Below, one piece after another: positions 20,401 through 27,550 of a DNA stretch of 41,441 nucleotides (its first letter is position 1; each line of letters opens with the position of its first letter). The notes under the pieces were generated by a model. It made no database searches. It was not told the DNA's origin and saw nothing but the letters and a program-made list of their open reading frames with translations. The translations under genes were made by a program, and so were the position numbers. The DNA is from a virus: positions 1 to 41,441 of IMG/VR virus record IMGVR_UViG_3300044800_000256; one strand, given 5' to 3'.

Positions 20401-20764
20401 CAAAGACGATTCAGGAAAAAAACAAGGCTGGTATTCCAATGTGTGGAGCGTGCCCATTTTGATGACGCGCTTTACGGAAGCAGTTAATGGTGGCTGGTAT
20501 CGACCGTCATCGAAATGGTTGATTGAGGAATTGAAGACGCTGGAACGTCATGCGGCGGCTGGCAGAATATCCAAAATGGAACATCGCAGTGGACAGCATG
20601 ATGATCGCGTACGTGCTGCAGCACAATCGTTTTTTACTGCACATGATTTTGATATTCTTGCGGACAGGGCACAAAAGCGGTACGCTTTGCCACAAGAAAA
20701 AAATCCGCCGCTGATTATGAAATCATGTTCCGTGAATGAGGTTTCTGTTGGAGGAATGAATTGA
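17498..20764 (+). CDS. terL: terminase large subunit with in-frame intein
   Basis: The 1088-aa precursor has the terminase ATPase: Walker A-like KARQVGVTTKT (residues 130-140) and, after the intein, IHVSELADI (Walker B-like) and MVFEGTGGG (coupling motif). The nuclease domain includes YSCGIDTADGLGKEDEDRTC and SGQHDDRVRAAAQSF, which supply conserved Asp residues. Residues 219-590 are an intein, so the mature protein is about 716 aa. The start ATG 17498 follows GGAGATCA. It drives DNA packaging through the portal encoded downstream. Confidence 0.9.
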   Translation: MYSERIVLRNLDEFAAREGWMPVYHSLEQVQEFKQYIDSLVKIESNSRSSYVTLQRPITQKRQKEIWRWIENEQALCGLDSGYFESRYAWVCDEKGQIFKFQNRLSQKIFDGVIAGFDEKQVSIELLIIKARQVGVTTKTALKFLHRLLFVPHTQAVMASVQSDKSELIGRILDTAYNRCPWWLVPRRLPKGAYDNGSVLSIQSGMQATGIAQGWTPTCLVPGTPVRVANGGVKAIEDLVLGDRVLTHDGRLAAVKCSFETSRHGEPTRILKLWGCYLPLETTLDHRVWTPDGWCEAEDLGVGDFVRYPVREIRAENDGEPLQKMLRGKIDAAHAIEFELTYSPAVAYLAGLYLAEGSCHESGIGKLNKKPYLSEVTFTVHRREAARTETAIRAVLGEDQHVHTKNHGENGSQVCVSCAWLARWLAGNFGRKYDKHVPDWIWTVGRDFCLYLLKGYLDGDGHCEKNSNHVIAPCICEAITLQMRDLVASLGFGWASIYHQAAMQSPWGGKKRETWKLVMVGMCGYRYRMAFNLEHIPSQEKARHWHYSEDGSAIDVKIEKVDEGFSESFYDVEVDDVAHSFTTLQCSVHNCIHVSELADIPKPEKVIEEGLLRATHSSRNLFMVFEGTGGGNTGWLANTWRSAKADWPKGQSRLCPVFIPWAMVPDLYPEPDWVRKFPVPAEFMRKRQEVTRKHVQRCELYIRNTTYLANVVGADWRMPIEQQWFWEFNYLQACKNHTQKIWLAQMAADDFEALTGVHDSVFDLETIQEIENHVYEVESDNKERKKPVQAYAITGDSIDDGFEPDDSIIDYDKDRIRILWNSDRGQQYKWVLIPLLPVNEEIETETFDKFLVYEEPKAGYSYSCGIDTADGLGKEDEDRTCVSMTRNRFGDEFDYQVAELTSNRINSAQIVGFAACMAAWYGENTQDSRGVKFCVEQIGRPGDTCQHQLKLMGFHWHHVPRRYDSKKIKDDSGKKQGWYSNVWSVPILMTRFTEAVNGGWYRPSSKWLIEELKTLERHAAAGRISKMEHRSGQHDDRVRAAAQSFFTAHDFDILADRAQKRYALPQEKNPPLIMKSCSVNEVSVGGMN
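18152..19267 (+). mobile_element. LAGLIDADG intein inside terminase
   Basis: The 372-aa insert begins with Cys (CLVPGTPVRVANGGVKAIED, block A), has a T-x2-H type block B (ETTLDHRVWTPDG), two LAGLIDADG-type helices (LAGLYLAEGS and LLKGYLDGDGH), block F FYDVEVDDVAHSFTT, and ends in SVHN, followed by Cys as the +1 extein residue. All residues needed for class 1 splicing are visible (C1, block B T/H, terminal H-N, C+1). The insertion point is just before the Walker B-like segment, a conserved site typical of inteins. Both homing motifs keep the acidic residues, so the endonuclease may be active. Confidence 0.92.
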
Positions 20765-21150
20765 ATGCGCAGATGACAAAAAAGATTGTTTATTGGTACG
20801 ACGGAACAACGGGGGAGATCCGTATGGGACTTCCCGAACGCTATCCGGCTCCCTATGGATTTGAAAAGATTGTTTGTAACTCTGCGCACGAGGCGGAAGT
20901 ATGGTCAGAACGCATGCGTAAGCAGGAAACAGTCAAGATTCAGATGGAAGATGAGCAGCGGGAAATGATTGAAGGTCCGATCCGCGCCAATCTGCGTAGC
21001 CATATTCTTCATCAGATGACGAATGCCAGAAACAATTTGAATCGGGAATTTCTGCGTCGTCATCTGGAGTCGTACGACAAACGACCGGACAGAACGAAGA
21101 TGAACAGAACCAGCTATCTTCACAATGAAGGATATGAACAAGGACATTGA
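20761..21150 (+). CDS. 129-aa hypothetical protein after terminase
   Basis: The frame starts with TTG 20761, 5 nt after GGAGG and overlapping the terL stop; an ATG at 20773 is an alternative. The product begins with KKIVYWYDGTTGEIRMGLPE, a strand-rich segment with PERYPAPYGFEKIVC, then a long basic helix (SHILHQMTNARNNLNREFLR). The pattern is seen in phage proteins near terminase and portal, but no function is known. It overlaps the next frame's upstream region by 4 nt. Confidence 0.6.
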   Translation: MNAQMTKKIVYWYDGTTGEIRMGLPERYPAPYGFEKIVCNSAHEAEVWSERMRKQETVKIQMEDEQREMIEGPIRANLRSHILHQMTNARNNLNREFLRRHLESYDKRPDRTKMNRTSYLHNEGYEQGH

Positions 21151-21161
21151 ACGGGGAAACG

Positions 21162-21488
21162 ATGAATAGACGTGGATTTTTAAAAATATTCGGTGTTGGT
21201 ACTGCATCGCTTGCTGTACCAGCTACTGCATATGCAGCGTCGACAATCTCTAAAAACAAGACTATCGATCCCGTTTTGTTGGAACGTGTTTGTGATGGTG
21301 GAAGATCGCATATGACTGCGGAAGAATGGCAACGTTATGATGAAGATTTTCCATCGCATTACCGTGGATGTGGAACACGGTTTCGCTGGTATCTTGGCAC
21401 AAAGTGCATGTGCCCAACATGCATGCGCGAGTATCTATATACTTTCGAACAATTAAAAAATAAGGAGTTTTTTGTCAGTATTGAATAA
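21162..21488 (+). CDS. Tat-signal small zinc protein
   Basis: GGGG lies 7-8 nt before ATG 21162. The 108-aa product starts MNRRGFLKIFGVGTASLAVP, a near-perfect twin-arginine signal (R-R-x-F-L-K plus a weakly hydrophobic stretch and ATAYA-type cleavage site). The mature part carries CGTRFRWYLGTKCMCPTCMREY, a C...C-x-C-x2-C metal site. A Tat-exported protein between terminase and portal is unusual. The Tat pathway exports folded, often cofactor-loaded proteins. Function unknown. Confidence 0.6.
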   Translation: MNRRGFLKIFGVGTASLAVPATAYAASTISKNKTIDPVLLERVCDGGRSHMTAEEWQRYDEDFPSHYRGCGTRFRWYLGTKCMCPTCMREYLYTFEQLKNKEFFVSIE

Positions 21489-21618
21489 TTGTTCAAATTG
21501 GATATTTTGTGTAGTTATTTGACTTAATTGGAGATTTATATAAACTCTGTATTAACCAAGGTCTGCGCTAACAAAAATTGGTGTAGACGGATAACTTATA
21601 TTTGCCTACTATGCGCGC
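21489..21618 (+). promoter_or_regulatory. AT-rich gap before portal gene
   Basis: 130 bp without a gene. TTGACT near 21521 followed by AT-rich TTTATATAAAC could be a promoter, although spacing to the best -10 is short (about 14 nt). No strong ribosome site is visible before the portal ATG 21619. Confidence 0.35.
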
Positions 21619-23700
21619 ATGGACCCTGAAACAACCCAATGGCAAGTACCAAAATTTGAAAGTTCTGGCAGCACACGTGTCGGTTGGGTTGAAGAGCAAA
21701 TTCAGGAAGGTGAAGGGTTCCTTGAAGGACAGCTTTGCTACAAAGAGTTGGGTCAGAATATGCGTATCTTTGATGCTGTTTTCAGGGATAAGTCTCGCTC
21801 CACACTGATTACCAACGAACTGAAATACGACATTCGAAAATTCTGCGAGACACTGGCAGAAGTTCGGGAAATTGCTGGCTATGGATCCGATATACCAGCT
21901 TATAAACAATTTGCGGAAATGCTAACCAAGGTTTCAAAGTGCGTTTATTTGGAATCGGATTTTCCTTTTCAGATCCTCAAAGTTTTGCAGTATGCCAGCG
22001 TGATGGGCATTGGCTATCTGTGGCCAAAAGTGAGAGCTGATGAATACGGCTACGGCGAACGCAAAATGGTTTTTGAAGCTTTGGGACTTTTAGATGTGGT
22101 TCCTGTTCAGATTCCCAGAAGCAACGATGTGCAGGATGCTTATGCCGTCACGATTTACGACTATATGCCGATTGCCGAAGCGCATGGACGCTTTCCGCTT
22201 TTTCAGAGCGAATTGCAGACCGTTGGACCGCGTAGCTACAAGACACAAGTGCAAGCCAAACGGATAGATTATGCCGAACGGTATCGGTATGGAGATCAGG
22301 GCCGCAGCTTTGGAAATCTTTATACGGAAATTCGCTACACATTTGTCAGAGATCTGCGCATCAACAATACCGGTTATGAATTGCCGATGGGAGATGTGGG
22401 AACTACGTGGTTTTATAAAGTCCCATCCATTGGCCAACCAATTTTTGGCGGGATGCGTAATGGTATGTCTTTTATGCGTCCGGCGACAGTAGAAGATTGC
22501 CGCGTCTATCCCAATCTTCGGCTGATGATTACTTCACCAGGAATTGACCGGCCTATGTACGATGGTCCGGCTTTTGATTGGGACGGAAAGATACCGATCA
22601 TTCAATATGTTGTGGATGATTGGGCATGGGAGCCTTTAGGTCGGTCTTTGGTGGGCGATGTAGGTTCTATTGAGTCTACAACACGCAAGATTGAACGGAA
22701 GATGGATCAGGTTATCACTGCAACGCTCAATCCGCCGATGGGATATAACCACACGGAAACCGGTGGACCAAAGATTGAACACTTTGACATTTTTGAGGAG
22801 GATGTTCGGATTGGATTGGATGGCAAACCAAGAGACGTTTTGCAATCCGTGTTGCCGGAAGAAGTCCGCGTAAGTAACGAACACTTTACTTTTTTGAAGT
22901 ATTTGAAGGAGTGTAAGCAGTCTCAACTGGGCCTTACGGATTTGGGCAATCTGCAAAATATGAAGGCCAACATCGCCAATGATACGGCTGACAAAATGTT
23001 GGAGTCAATCGGTCCAATTGCAAAGGGGATTGCAGCGCGCATCGAAAAAGCAAACAAAGCAATTGGTTACCGCATGAAATTCCTGATTCTGCAATGGTTT
23101 AATGTGAGCCGAATCATGGAATATGTTGGACCAGACAATATTGCGCGGGAAGTTTTTGATTTTAACCCTGACGAATTAGTTCCCAGTCATTTACCGGATG
23201 AGATGACAAACGGAATGTTTCCGAATACGCCATCGCAATACGACCAACTTACGCGCGCGCGCTGGTTCGCGCGGCAGATTCGATTGGTTTCTGTACCCAG
23301 TACCTTACTGCGTATTACGCAAATGCAGGAACAAATGAAATATCTGCAGTTGAAGCGTGGTAACGCCCCAATTTCGTGGTCCACAGTTATGAAGAAACTG
23401 GATGTACAGAACTATGGAGAAGTGCCTGGCAACACCGAACACGAAAAATGGTTCAATGAGGAAATTGAAACGCAGAAGTTGAAAATTATTGCTGCTGCAC
23501 AGGCCGCACAGTTGATGAAACAACTGGGAATGGAACCGCCTCAAGGTGGTGAAGGCGGTAAAGGTGGCAAAGGTGGTGGTGGCGGTGGCGGCGGCAAAGG
23601 CGGTGGCGGTGGTCGACCACCAAGTGGCAGCAAAAGCCCGAAGCTCAGGCAAAAGGGTGCTCAGGGCGGAAATCCGCGGACGGTAGTTTCGGAATCGTAA
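21619..23700 (+). CDS. portal protein
   Basis: This 693-aa protein lies directly downstream of the terminase block and upstream of scaffold and capsid, the standard portal position. Its size and composition fit podovirus-type portals: an N-terminal alpha region, a core with SVMGIGYLWPKVRADEYG and IPIIQYVVDDWAWEPLGRSL, then stem-like helices (ADKMLESIGPIAKGIAARIE) and MQEQMKYLQLKRGNAPISW. The last 60 residues are an extraordinary Gly/Lys-rich run followed by a basic tail. It forms the DNA-entry ring at one capsid vertex. Start ATG 21619 lacks a clear ribosome site. Confidence 0.75.
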   Translation: MDPETTQWQVPKFESSGSTRVGWVEEQIQEGEGFLEGQLCYKELGQNMRIFDAVFRDKSRSTLITNELKYDIRKFCETLAEVREIAGYGSDIPAYKQFAEMLTKVSKCVYLESDFPFQILKVLQYASVMGIGYLWPKVRADEYGYGERKMVFEALGLLDVVPVQIPRSNDVQDAYAVTIYDYMPIAEAHGRFPLFQSELQTVGPRSYKTQVQAKRIDYAERYRYGDQGRSFGNLYTEIRYTFVRDLRINNTGYELPMGDVGTTWFYKVPSIGQPIFGGMRNGMSFMRPATVEDCRVYPNLRLMITSPGIDRPMYDGPAFDWDGKIPIIQYVVDDWAWEPLGRSLVGDVGSIESTTRKIERKMDQVITATLNPPMGYNHTETGGPKIEHFDIFEEDVRIGLDGKPRDVLQSVLPEEVRVSNEHFTFLKYLKECKQSQLGLTDLGNLQNMKANIANDTADKMLESIGPIAKGIAARIEKANKAIGYRMKFLILQWFNVSRIMEYVGPDNIAREVFDFNPDELVPSHLPDEMTNGMFPNTPSQYDQLTRARWFARQIRLVSVPSTLLRITQMQEQMKYLQLKRGNAPISWSTVMKKLDVQNYGEVPGNTEHEKWFNEEIETQKLKIIAAAQAAQLMKQLGMEPPQGGEGGKGGKGGGGGGGGKGGGGGRPPSGSKSPKLRQKGAQGGNPRTVVSES

Positions 23701-23710
23701 GGAGAGATCG

Positions 23711-23950
23711 ATGGCCGTTGAAATCAAAGTGCAAAAAGACTACTACCTGACCGAAGTCAGCATTGAATTGCCAACTAACGTGTCGCAGGTGGATGAAGTG
23801 CTGAAAGCTACCAGGACAAACGGAAAAATGGTTATTCAATATAACCAGGGCAACGTGCAGGGCGTAAACGTCGAACAGCGAACAAAGATCTCCGAATCCC
23901 AGGCAAACGAAATTCGCGCTTTGCTGGGTATTGGTGAAAAAATTTTGTAA
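23711..23950 (+). CDS. 79-aa hypothetical protein
   Basis: GGAGAGATCG precedes ATG 23711, 10 bp after the portal stop. The product (MAVEIKVQKDYYLTEVSIEL...) begins with beta-strands, then a helix VSQVDEVLKATRT and SESQANEIRALLGIGEKIL. It is small and soluble, probably co-translated with portal. Family not recognised; a head-assembly accessory role is plausible from position. Confidence 0.6.
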   Translation: MAVEIKVQKDYYLTEVSIELPTNVSQVDEVLKATRTNGKMVIQYNQGNVQGVNVEQRTKISESQANEIRALLGIGEKIL

Positions 23951-23958
23951 TTTTGGTC

Positions 23959-24075
23959 TTGACACAAAAAACGTTTCGGAATATTGGTGTAACAGAATCA
24001 ATCGAGCGACATGCCCCCCCTCCTTGGGGAATCAGCAATGGCTCAAGACCAGAAATGGCTCTTGAGCCATTTCTA
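23959..24075 (+). promoter_or_regulatory. structured late leader element, copy E2
   Basis: TTGACA (23959) with TATTGG at 17 nt (23982) as weak -10. The leader has ATCGAGCGACATG, hairpin CCCC-TCCTT-GGGG (24017-24029), GGGGAATCAGC, then a perfect 12-bp stem AATGGCTCAAGA/TCTTGAGCCATT (24037-24048 with 24060-24071) followed by TTCTATTTC. The 12th pair differs from E1, E2 being longer, while pairing is kept. Confidence 0.7.
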
Positions 24076-24098
24076 TTTCAGCCCAAGGAGAAAACATC

Positions 24099-24209
24099 AT
24101 GGCAAGACGCAAGCATGTCAGCGCAATGAAAGCCAGCCATCTGAAAAAGGGCCGCGGCCGCAAAGGCGGACGCAAGGGCCGTGGCAAGAGGAGCGCCATC
24201 AAGGCGTAG
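24099..24209 (+). CDS. 36-aa highly basic protein
   Basis: AAGGAG precedes ATG 24099. The product reads MARRKHVSAMKASHLKKGRG followed by a Lys/Arg/Gly run and ends RSAIKA. About half of the residues are Lys, Arg or His and none is acidic. It parallels the 40-aa protein at 17347-17469 and lies at the same distance after a structured leader. A DNA- or RNA-condensing protein is likely, by inference. Confidence 0.55.
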   Translation: MARRKHVSAMKASHLKKGRGRKGGRKGRGKRSAIKA

Positions 24210-24215
24210 TTTGTA

Positions 24216-24247
24216 GCCCCCGCAGACAGATCTCTGTTTGCGGGGGC
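24216..24247 (+). terminator. strong hairpin after 36-aa basic gene
   Basis: GCCCCCGCA pairs with TGCGGGGGC and the stem continues with ACAGA/TCTGT after one G-T pair. There is no U-run (ATTGCATATT follows), so this may slow or partially stop polymerase or act as an mRNA processing/stability element rather than a full terminator. Confidence 0.5.
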
Positions 24248-24266
24248 ATTGCATATTGGAGATTCA

Positions 24267-24575
24267 ATGGCAACGATGCCTCAAGCAATGCCCGATCAGC
24301 AAGGTCAGGGTGCCGCTCCTCCGCAGGGTGCTGGTGCCCCGCCGCAGGGTGCGCCAGATCAGGGTGCGCCTCCGCAGACTCCGCCTTCGCAGGCTCCCGC
24401 TAATCCGCTGCAAATGCTGCTTGCACGCTGGTATCAGACTGCAAAGCAAATGGCATCTGCCGATCCACGTCTTGCGGCAGGAGCTGAAAAGGTTTCACAG
24501 GGAATTCAGGAAATGCAGACGGCTTTGGTTAGTCCTTCACAACCGACACCAGTTGGTCAGCAACCGCAATATTAA
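24267..24575 (+). CDS. 102-aa Gln/Pro/Ala-rich protein
   Basis: GGAG precedes ATG 24267. The N-terminal 45 residues are a low-complexity run of Gln, Pro, Gly and Ala (QGAGAPPQGAPDQGAPPQTP pattern), followed by a helix NPLQMLLARWYQTAKQMASA and LAAGAEKVSQGIQEM. Such a disordered arm plus helix is common in virion accessory or scaffold-associated proteins. It lies directly upstream of the scaffold. Function unknown. Confidence 0.6.
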   Translation: MATMPQAMPDQQGQGAAPPQGAGAPPQGAPDQGAPPQTPPSQAPANPLQMLLARWYQTAKQMASADPRLAAGAEKVSQGIQEMQTALVSPSQPTPVGQQPQY

Positions 24576-24599
24576 CAATGTTCCGGGAGAACACGAGAA

Positions 24600-25625
24600 A
24601 TGCCGACAGTCCAGGAAATATTGAAACAATCCGGTTTGAATGATGAGCAGATTGCGGCGCTGGACGCAAAAGCAATCACTGCCTTTACCGGAGTTTTGAG
24701 TGCAGCTGAACAGGAACGGCAGACCGCGTCGCAGGCTGCACAAAAAGCCGAACAAGAACGGCAGGCAGCAACAGAAGCGACAGCAAAGGCTGAACAGGAA
24801 CGCCAGGCAGCAGCACAAGCTCAGGAAGCGGCAGAAGTTGCACAGCGATCAAATCGACAATTTTATGACGAAAGCATTGCGCCGGCACTCAATAACTGGG
24901 GCAACGAAAAGGCCAATCTGGAAGCACAGTTGGCATTTTTGAAAGCACAGAATGAGGCAGGCCGCGCAGCAGGATTTATTCCGGCAGAAGCACCAGCTTA
25001 TCAGGCGCAGAATTATCCCAATTCAACAGACCAATCGCAGGGAACACAACAGCGCGATGCGCAGGGACGCTATGTTGCCAATGCTCCTGGTGGCACACCA
25101 GGCAGTCCGACTTTCACAATGGAAGCCATCGATCAGCGGTTGGGAAATGGGATCAGTAATATTGGTTGGGCAATGCAGGAATATCAGAGATTGAGCGGTG
25201 GTCAGTTTTTGCCAGATTCCTTTGACAAGCTTTCAGAAGAAGCAGGTAATGCTCGTTTGCCTTTCCGTGATTATGTAGCCCGGAAATACGATTTTGCTGG
25301 CAAGGAAGCAGCTGTGCGCCAGAAGGTACAGCAGGAACATGATGCCAAAGTTGCGGCTGAAGCAGCTGCACCTTACGAAGCAAAGTTGGCTGAAGCCGAA
25401 AAAGCAAAGCAAAAAGCGATTGAAGAAACTGATCGCAAATGGGCAGAGAAGATTGGCAGCAATCCCGACGTGAAAATTGCGCAGCCTTCTCGTTTCACAG
25501 AAGTTTCTCGCGCAGTGAAGTCCGGTGATCGGCCTGATCCGCTGGGTTTGAATGAACAACAGCGCCGTCAGGCAACTTCTCAAGCGATTAAGCATGAAAT
25601 TGCAGAGCAGCAGGTAGCTGCGTAG
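24600..25625 (+). CDS. capsid scaffolding protein
   Basis: This 341-aa protein sits just before the major capsid gene. It starts MPTVQEILKQSGLNDEQIAA, then carries a long Ala/Gln/Glu coiled-coil made of three near-repeats of AEQERQ(A/T)A (about residues 36-75), and a second charged helical region near residues 245-290 (AKVAAEAAAPYEAKLAEAEK). The high Ala/Glu/Gln content and order portal-scaffold-capsid are the standard marks of scaffolds, which organise procapsid assembly and then leave. The sequence itself is not a strong family match. Confidence 0.7.
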   Translation: MPTVQEILKQSGLNDEQIAALDAKAITAFTGVLSAAEQERQTASQAAQKAEQERQAATEATAKAEQERQAAAQAQEAAEVAQRSNRQFYDESIAPALNNWGNEKANLEAQLAFLKAQNEAGRAAGFIPAEAPAYQAQNYPNSTDQSQGTQQRDAQGRYVANAPGGTPGSPTFTMEAIDQRLGNGISNIGWAMQEYQRLSGGQFLPDSFDKLSEEAGNARLPFRDYVARKYDFAGKEAAVRQKVQQEHDAKVAAEAAAPYEAKLAEAEKAKQKAIEETDRKWAEKIGSNPDVKIAQPSRFTEVSRAVKSGDRPDPLGLNEQQRRQATSQAIKHEIAEQQVAA

Positions 25626-25653
25626 TTTTGCAGCTGTGGATTTAACAGAATTG

Positions 25654-25725
25654 TCGAGACACATGCCCCCCTTCAGGGAATCAGCAATGGCTCAAGACCA
25701 GAAATGGCCTGAGCCATTTCTATTT
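25654..25725 (+). promoter_or_regulatory. structured late leader element, copy E3
   Basis: Leader TCGAGACACATG, a C-rich CCC...GGG hairpin (25666-25678), GGGAATCAGC, then AATGGCTCA/TGAGCCATT (25686-25694 with 25710-25718), followed by TTCTATTTC. Unlike E1, E2 and E4 no TTGACA box is seen upstream, though TTTAACAGAAT matches the sequence before E2 (TGTAACAGAAT). It lies 21 bp before the capsid start. Confidence 0.65.
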
Positions 25726-25745
25726 CACTCCCAAGAAGGTGACCA

Positions 25746-26978
25746 GTGCCTACCGATCCGCTTTATAACGAAATTGACGCGAGTAACCTGGAAAGCGTCC
25801 GCAAGAACGTAGTATTCAACAACCTGTTTGTGGATACTCCGTTTCAGGCCAAGCTGCGCAGGGCCGGCGTGTGGGATGAATTCCTCGGCGGCGCTGGCAT
25901 GATGGAAGGCATTCTGTACGGACGTACGCAGGGTGCCGCAGTGAATCCCGGTCAGACCGTGACCGTGACTCGTCAACAGATCAATACCGGCATCAAGTTC
26001 CTGCCGAAGGCGTATGCCACCTGGTATCCGCTGGACGATTGGGAAATGGATGATGGTTCCGGTACTGGCGGTGTGATCAACTCCGGTCCGTCGCGGATTG
26101 TGGATGAGTATCAGCTCTACATGGAAGCCATGGTGATGACCATGAATACCATGCAGGAGATGGATTCATTCCGTCATGGCCAGCCTTCTTCAGCGACGGT
26201 ACAGGACAACCGCATCAAGACCATCAACGGTCTGGATGAAGCGTTGAACAACGGTATCGACCCCTCTGTTTTTGGCAATATCTACACCAACTATGGTGGT
26301 CAGGCGCGTAACGGCAATATCGGCACAGCACTGAATACGACACCACTTTATCTGGGCACTGCGACTGGCGCTACCGGCCAGATCGATTTTGCTGCTTTGA
26401 TGCAGTTGTGGAGTCAGTGCAAGGTTGCTGGTGGCAATCCGACGCTGGGTATTACCAACGTATTCGGGTTCAAAGCCATTGCCATTGCTCTTGATGCGCA
26501 ACGCCGCGATGTCAGCAATACAAAGCACGACATCAAGTGGGATGGATTTAACTTCAACGGCGTGGATATCTATGCCGACCCGCTGGCACCTTCGGCTCAG
26601 GCTCAGAACTACATCGAACTGGCCCCGGCGAACGGTGCTGCTGGTAACACCAATCTGGCAGACGGTGTTGGATCGAGTACGACTACGGTGGCCTTTACGA
26701 CTCCGCAGTTCACGAAAAACGGTGCGAACGTTACGGTTTCGCCTACTGGTTCCGGATTGCCTTCGAGTACCACGATTCAGCCTTCGGAAGTTCTTTACTT
26801 TCTGGAACCGGAAAGCTTCAAGATTCGGCCAACAAACAAGAAGGGTTGGAACTTTGGTCTGCGCCGGGCACCGATGCCGAACAACGTCTCGATCGATGCT
26901 TTGTTCATGCGGTTGGGCACGAATCTATACAACACCCAACCCAGGCACAATGATTATGCGTTTGGATTTACTGCATAA
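25746..26978 (+). CDS. major capsid protein
   Basis: This 410-aa protein starts with GTG 25746 (AAGGTGA upstream) and reads MPTDPLYNEIDASNLESVRK. It follows scaffold, matching gene order, and has the size and alternating beta-rich composition of HK97-fold major capsid proteins, with a middle insertion (QARNGNIGTALNTTPLYLG) and PNNVSIDALFMRLGTNLYNT near the C-terminus. No cleavage protease gene is visible. It would form the icosahedral head. Its mRNA begins with leader E3, only 21 bp upstream. Confidence 0.75.
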   Translation: MPTDPLYNEIDASNLESVRKNVVFNNLFVDTPFQAKLRRAGVWDEFLGGAGMMEGILYGRTQGAAVNPGQTVTVTRQQINTGIKFLPKAYATWYPLDDWEMDDGSGTGGVINSGPSRIVDEYQLYMEAMVMTMNTMQEMDSFRHGQPSSATVQDNRIKTINGLDEALNNGIDPSVFGNIYTNYGGQARNGNIGTALNTTPLYLGTATGATGQIDFAALMQLWSQCKVAGGNPTLGITNVFGFKAIAIALDAQRRDVSNTKHDIKWDGFNFNGVDIYADPLAPSAQAQNYIELAPANGAAGNTNLADGVGSSTTTVAFTTPQFTKNGANVTVSPTGSGLPSSTTIQPSEVLYFLEPESFKIRPTNKKGWNFGLRRAPMPNNVSIDALFMRLGTNLYNTQPRHNDYAFGFTA

Positions 26979-27004
26979 CATTGATGAAAAAGGAGTTATT
27001 GGTG

Positions 27005-27550
27005 ATGAAGGGGACGCACAAATCGGGTGCAAATCTAGCGCTTCAAGGTCAAGCTGCAGTGTGGCAAGTGGCATCGCAGCTTGCTTTGCGCGGACACGTT
27101 CCCTTTTTCCCTGGCATTGATCAAGGCTCCGATTTGTGGCTTGAAAACGGACTTCGGCTACAGATCAAATGCGCAACTCTTCGAGTGATCAAAGGACAGA
27201 ACTATCCAGAAGGTGCATATGGTTTTCAGTTGCGCAGAAACGTTTGGATGAGCAACGAGAAAAAGACAAGAAGGTCATCCTTACGACCCTATTCCGAAGT
27301 GGCGGATTTTTTTGTTCTTTGGGGAATTGATGAAAACAGATTTTTCATATTACCAACGATTCATGCAGGTCAGGCTATTTGGTTTGCTCCGAAGTTTTAT
27401 CACAGCAAGTCAAACAACCGCAAAGTATTTGGTTTAATCACAGAGCAACGTCTTGCAGATATGGAAGACCGGTGGGACTTGCTTGACGTAAGCACAACGA
27501 GCAATGCGCTAATTGAGAGCGCGGACGCAGCAGTTAAGGAGACAGTCTAA
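27005..27550 (+). CDS. PD-(D/E)XK nuclease-like protein
   Basis: AGGAG lies upstream; ATG 27005 is preferred over TTG 26981. The product has VPFFPGIDQGSDLWLENGLR followed by LQIKCATLRV, giving a D...x-Q-x-K core like that of PD-(D/E)XK nucleases, similar to the group I intron-associated and restriction-like families. Conserved-looking segments GFQLRRNVW and SEVADFFVLWGIDENRFFIL follow. An isolated nuclease inserted between capsid and decoration-like genes fits a free-standing homing endonuclease or a defence/exclusion nuclease. The next gene overlaps its stop by 1 nt. Confidence 0.55.
   Translation: MKGTHKSGANLALQGQAAVWQVASQLALRGHVPFFPGIDQGSDLWLENGLRLQIKCATLRVIKGQNYPEGAYGFQLRRNVWMSNEKKTRRSSLRPYSEVADFFVLWGIDENRFFILPTIHAGQAIWFAPKFYHSKSNNRKVFGLITEQRLADMEDRWDLLDVSTTSNALIESADAAVKETV

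Noticed and set aside
24011-24403. Long frame from leader E2 reading through the 36-aa gene and beyond
   Set aside because: It overlaps two genes with good ribosome sites and becomes a low-complexity shadow; only its first codons in the leader are of interest.
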